DNA of 64,000 nt from Rhabdornis inornatus (Eukaryota; Chordata; Aves; Passeriformes; Rhabdornithidae), in the NCBI GenBank assembly GCA_013397075.1, contig VWZS01000907.1, forward strand, positions 62,549 through 126,548. The letters run 5' to 3'. Both the position numbers and the translations under genes were made by a program. How positions within the stretch are numbered: the first letter of the stretch is position 1; the number at the start of each line of letters is the position of its first letter. The notes beneath the pieces are model-generated. The model was not told where the DNA came from, made no database searches, and worked only from the letters and a program-made list of their open reading frames with translations. This document shows positions 59,627 to 64,000 of the stretch, in pieces.

Positions 59627-62600
59627 AAAGGAATGATGTTGCTATTTTCTTCAATGGTAAATAAATGGTGCAGATTGAAATAAGAGTTTCACAATGTAGA
59701 GGTTTCTGTAATATGCTTCTGTAGTAAGAAAATGCACATGATCAATCAGTAAAATGCAGTTAGTTCTTTTACATCCATTAGGAAGGAGGGGAGTGTGTAT
59801 TCTACAAGCTTCCTTCATGAATATTTAATAGGAGATTAGATCATTAGAGTTTGTCACTTTCGAGCCATTGATCTGAATCAGATTTGCAACTGTGATACAT
59901 TGTTAAAATTATAATAGGCTGACACACACACACACTTGTCCTAAAGGTAAAAGGCAGGGTGAAAAAAAGGGCAAAGGCTGAATATTGATTAGGGGATTTG
60001 AGATGCAATGCAAGAATAATGCTGATTTAAGAACAAGGGGTTTTTTTTGGAAACTCATCCCCATAAGCAAGAGATGGAGCTGATGAATAAAGTCATGCAT
60101 ACAATGTGAAATCAGCTGTCCAGTGAAGATAATATGCTTACAAAATCATTATGGTTGGATCCTGCTAATGCCTTAATTCTATGACAACAATTTCAATCAC
60201 TGGAAAATTACTCTATTATTTGTTTCTGATTTGCCTAATTTTTCAAAATGGTTGCAAGCTGGTTTTGTGGAAAACATGTAATAACTGTTCAACCTGCTAG
60301 AGCATAGAGATGGACAGGAACATAACATTTGCAGAGAAGAGGTTTTCTTTTTTCATGAAATCTGATATTTAAGACTAAGATATACTGGTAGTCATATTGT
60401 GTTTGCCACTGAGAAAGCATGAGAGGTCTTGCAACTTACTAAAATCACCTGTCTCCTGAGTTGCTTACATCTCTGAACTACACACTTCTGCCTGCAAGTC
60501 TGACCTAGGTTCACACAACCTTGCATGCATTTGAGCTCTTCTTTTTTTTTTTTTTTTTGTCTGGATATGTATAACTTTGATTGAGTATCACTCAGATTAG
60601 CCTGCTGCTCAAAGGTCAAAGTCTTCTGCCACCCATTTTGCATGGGAACAACTCTCATTTGGACACTGCATTATTCATGCCAAAAGTGCTTTCTGGAAGT
60701 CAGCTGAAATAAATGATGAGTGAATTTAAACAATGGCAACACAACCATGACATGTTCTTGACAAGCCAGTAAGCACATTTTCTACAGGAATGAACCAATA
60801 TAGTGTGAGTAGAAAAAGTCCTCCCCTGAAGTAGGTCACGCAACATTTAAACAAAGTTCTAAAGAAAAATTCAGCAGAAACCCCATATTTTTATTTCAAA
60901 AGAAAATTTAATTAAATTGGTACTTCATCTGTTTAAAGCAAAGTCCTTTGGAAGAAAGGGAATTTTCTTGCTGAGCTGCTTTTGCAGGAGTGTGTAGACA
61001 CGGCACATTTTCCCATTGTAGAGCATAAGACGGACACTGGTATGAAGGATCCTCCTGGTGTCAGACACAATCTTATTACACTTGCTTGGGAACCCAACTT
61101 ATTTTGTGCCCCTGGTATGGGAAAGACACCTCTCCTTAACAGTTTCATTGCTTTTGGGAAAGGCAACCCTATGTTGGCTCACAGACAAATAGAATCTTCC
61201 GCATTGGAATTGTTTTCCTTAAGCATCCACTTCCTTCAGAAATGTTATGTGAGCTAAAATCATTTCCTTCTACACAAACTTTAGGAGATGCTGCTAAATG
61301 ACTTATTCTGGTATTACCTGAAGATCGTTTCTCTTTCCTTTCTTTGGCATAGTCACCATAAGAACAAATTTTAAGTAAATGCCCTCGCTGCCTCAACATG
61401 CTGGGAGCTGGTGAATTTCTTTGAGTGTCATCTGAAAGGCAAATCTGGCCTTATGAACCTATGCATGGGTTATGATAAATCCTTAAATATATTAAGGGTT
61501 TTAATGCATAACTTTTATTTAATCCTTTGATATGTCTCAAGTCTAAGAAAAAAATAAAGTTTCTTCAGTAATTTTAGTGGTGTCCTGAGCATTTGAAAGA
61601 CATTTCCTTCATAATTGCAAAAGAGCTGATGAAGAAGGTAAGTGGAAAAGTGAAAGTATGTGTTCAAATCTCTTCAGCTCCCTAAAGATGAGAAACCTGT
61701 GAGGGGAAAGAAGAAGTGCTTGAAAGAAGCATAAGTACCAACAGCTGCATCAGAAAGAACACCAAAAAACTGTATTACCAGAAACCCAGTAAATATGCTA
61801 GAAGTAGTTCAGGAGCAAATTGTCATGCTAAGTGGATATTTCTGGGTTGATTACCTGGTTCTGTCATAATGATATCAATATACCATATTATATGCCTCTT
61901 TATTAGAAAGCAGTTGAGAGCACTTGCAAACTCAGATTTTGTTGTTCCTTATGACTACTCCATGCCATTTCTATCTTATGAAAAATCATTATTTATTATT
62001 TGCTTTGTTTTGCAAAACAGGGATATACCTCCAAAGTCAAACTATTTTTGTAAGATCCCAAGAGGGCATTAGCGACTCACTTCAAAGTCATACAGAAGCT
62101 GAGCACAGTTTGCTCACAAGCTGACACAAAGCAGCATACTGTCTGACAATAGTGCAGCCACAGTGTGCTCTTAATGTCTCGCCTTAGTCATGCAGCACCA
62201 ATGTATTCTTCTTAATTACCACTAAGTCTGCTGTTACTAAACCAGCATCATTCTGCTCCATTCTGGCTCCTTGGTCATGATACATCTCTTTTTATTGCAC
62301 AAATAATCAAAGCGTAGCAAGTGACAGCACAATTAATACTGGGCTATTGGCATCCAGACTATTCATGCTGCACTATTCAAGTCTTCTAAATCTTCCAGCA
62401 ATTGCTCTGCAGGTACTCAGACAGAAGATAAATATTTCTTGGTGCCATGTAAGAATTCATGAGCATAGAAGCAAATACCCTTCTGGGCCACACTTGCCAT
62501 TGCAATTCTCTTCATATTTGCTCTTCTAGCCCTGCTATTTAGAAGTTCTGCAGTTCTGAAGGTACAAGCAGTGTGCACCAACCCTGAACTGCCAAGGAAG

Positions 62601-64000
62601 AGCTTCTGTAAGAACATTAGTGCTGTAGTTTCATAAGAAGCACTGGTGCTCCTGACTCTCCTTCCTGCAGCAAAAGGCCACCCACGTCCTCCTTCCCAGG
62701 GGAGGCAGCAGTACAGCCAGAGTTTGAGGACAGCTACAGTAGTCTACATCCACGCAGGAAGGCTAAGGCACTTCCAATATCCTCTGGGGGTTTTAAGGAA
62801 TGGGTGAGCTTAGACTTCCTCCTGAAAGATCGCGGACAGCAGAGTTCAGTATTATCTTCACTTTGGCTGGTAACTGAAAGGGCAGGGGACATTCCCTGTC
62901 CCTGAGGACAAGGGGCATGCAACAACAACCATTTGCAGGAATAAATCCCCCCCTCCTTGCCCAGGTGTGATCTCATCCATTCAGTTTGTTTGGAACAGGC
63001 TCTGGATCTTATCATATTCTATCAATGACAGCTTCAAATGTTTAACTGTAGAACACAAGGAAGACTGGCTCAGCCACATCTGCCAGCCCTGGGAATCCAC
63101 AAAGATCCCAGCAGAACAGCTGGTGAGATGGCAGAGATGGCTTTGATACACCTTTGCAGGACAGACACAGCTGTGGCATGGATTTTGATGTGAGAATCTT
63201 TAAACTCCTTGCTTGTGATTCGTCTTCAAGAGCTCGTGAAATTACACAAGGTGACACAGGAGCTTGGCCAATAAAGGAGGGTGAAGAGGAAAGATGAAAG
63301 TATTTTGTCATCATTGAATGCCTTTCCTGTGAACACAGGATCTGACTGGACAAAGAGTGAGTCTGCTCCTCTCAGGCTATCTTGTGAAAGATGTTTGATC
63401 TAGAATCATTATCAAAATACCAAATCCTCACTCACAATTGTATAAAGCACACTCCAACAAGCTATGGTTTTATAAAAGGCCCAGAAGGTCATGACTATGA
63501 GGCACCACAGAAAGGTGTGACAATATCTGTCACTGCCAATGTCATAGATTCTTGCAACTGAAAGAGATTTATTTATGAAGTGGAAATCCCAGCTGATGAG
63601 AGAAAATGGATATTGCCCATTGCCACCAGGAAAGGGAAGAAAATCCTGGCTGTTTCTGTTCTTCTGATATTGCTGCTCACAAATCTGGCAATCAGCTCTG
63701 CTCTATGTGGGCCACCCTGGCACCTGGCAGAAGTCAGTGTCACTAGAAACACCTATTAGTTTACACCTTTGACTTACTATTTCGGCTGTGGTCTTCCTCT
63801 ACTACTTTTAAGCAAGGTGAAGAAAAAAAATGTCTGAAATTCTGATAGAATTTACATAAAGGGTGAGAAGCAGCACCATTTAGCTCACCATTGTGATAGT
63901 GACCCATATGGTGTTTATGAGGACCCTGGAAGTATTGATAGAGATCCACCGGAAAACTTTAGAGCTCTGCTGGACTTGCAGATCATGCCATGTCTTTATT
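59627..64000. other. Unique DNA, no gene seen to the window end
   Basis: No exon or transposon is recognised. A CA5 run lies near 59923-59934 and a T17 run at 60542-60558. A GC-richer stretch lies at about 62640-63180. Open frames stay at or below about 103 codons; those at 60933-61399 and 62734-63353 occur on both strands or overlap and carry no domain. Confidence 0.55.

Noticed and set aside
1..64000. CRISPR arrays, operons, phage or bacterial mobile genes
   Set aside because: The composition, CR1 and ERVL content and lack of dense coding show vertebrate nuclear DNA. No spaced direct repeats were seen.
1..64000. Endogenous hepadnavirus, bornavirus, circovirus or parvovirus sequence
   Set aside because: None of the open frames or their broken neighbours showed motifs of these families. 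Only ERVL-like retroviral sequence was recognised.

Overview
The window looks like nuclear DNA of a bird. It is AT-rich and CpG-poor, and it carries several CR1 LINE fragments, including 3' ends with the short 8-bp terminal repeats typical of avian CR1. It also carries long terminal repeats and internal sequence of an ERVL-like (class III) endogenous retrovirus of the kind common in bird genomes. A perching bird or other neoavian is my guess; nothing in the window settles the order. I found no exon, promoter or RNA gene of a host gene that I can defend. Open frames are almost all under 120 codons, lie on both strands, and show no family resemblance apart from those inside transposons. The window therefore reads as a gene desert or the interior of a very large intron.

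Layout. 1-10.4 kb: unique AT-rich DNA with an A/T-rich low-complexity patch at 8.1-8.65 kb. 10.4-11.8 kb: a 5'-truncated CR1 on the plus strand, followed by a solo ERVL-type LTR on the minus strand with a near-perfect 5-bp target duplication. 11.8-22.5 kb: unique DNA with a tiny CR1 3' tail (15.3 kb), a small foldback (16.9 kb) and a 142-bp AAAAAG array (19.3 kb). 22.5-26.3 kb: three minus-strand CR1 pieces, two of them abutting, with decayed endonuclease and reverse-transcriptase sequence. 26.3-38.1 kb: mostly unique DNA, with a CR1 3' end at 30.3 kb and a pre-miRNA-like hairpin at 33.1 kb. 38.15-41.7 kb: a rearranged ERVL-like provirus on the minus strand (5' LTR, primer-binding site, part of gag, then a jump to late pol with RNase H and integrase; no 3' LTR). 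41.7-56.4 kb: unique DNA, with a perfect 41-bp inverted repeat with an 8-nt loop at 52.98-53.07 kb. 56.45-57.06 kb: a third LTR, plus strand. 57-64 kb: unique DNA with a CTAT microsatellite.

No set of genes works together here. Retroelement coding remnants are all broken: the integrase catalytic triad is disrupted, and both CR1 copies that reach reverse-transcriptase motif A have lost its aspartate. The observations most worth following up are the two hairpins (52981-53070 and 33074-33131), because no recognised repeat explains them.
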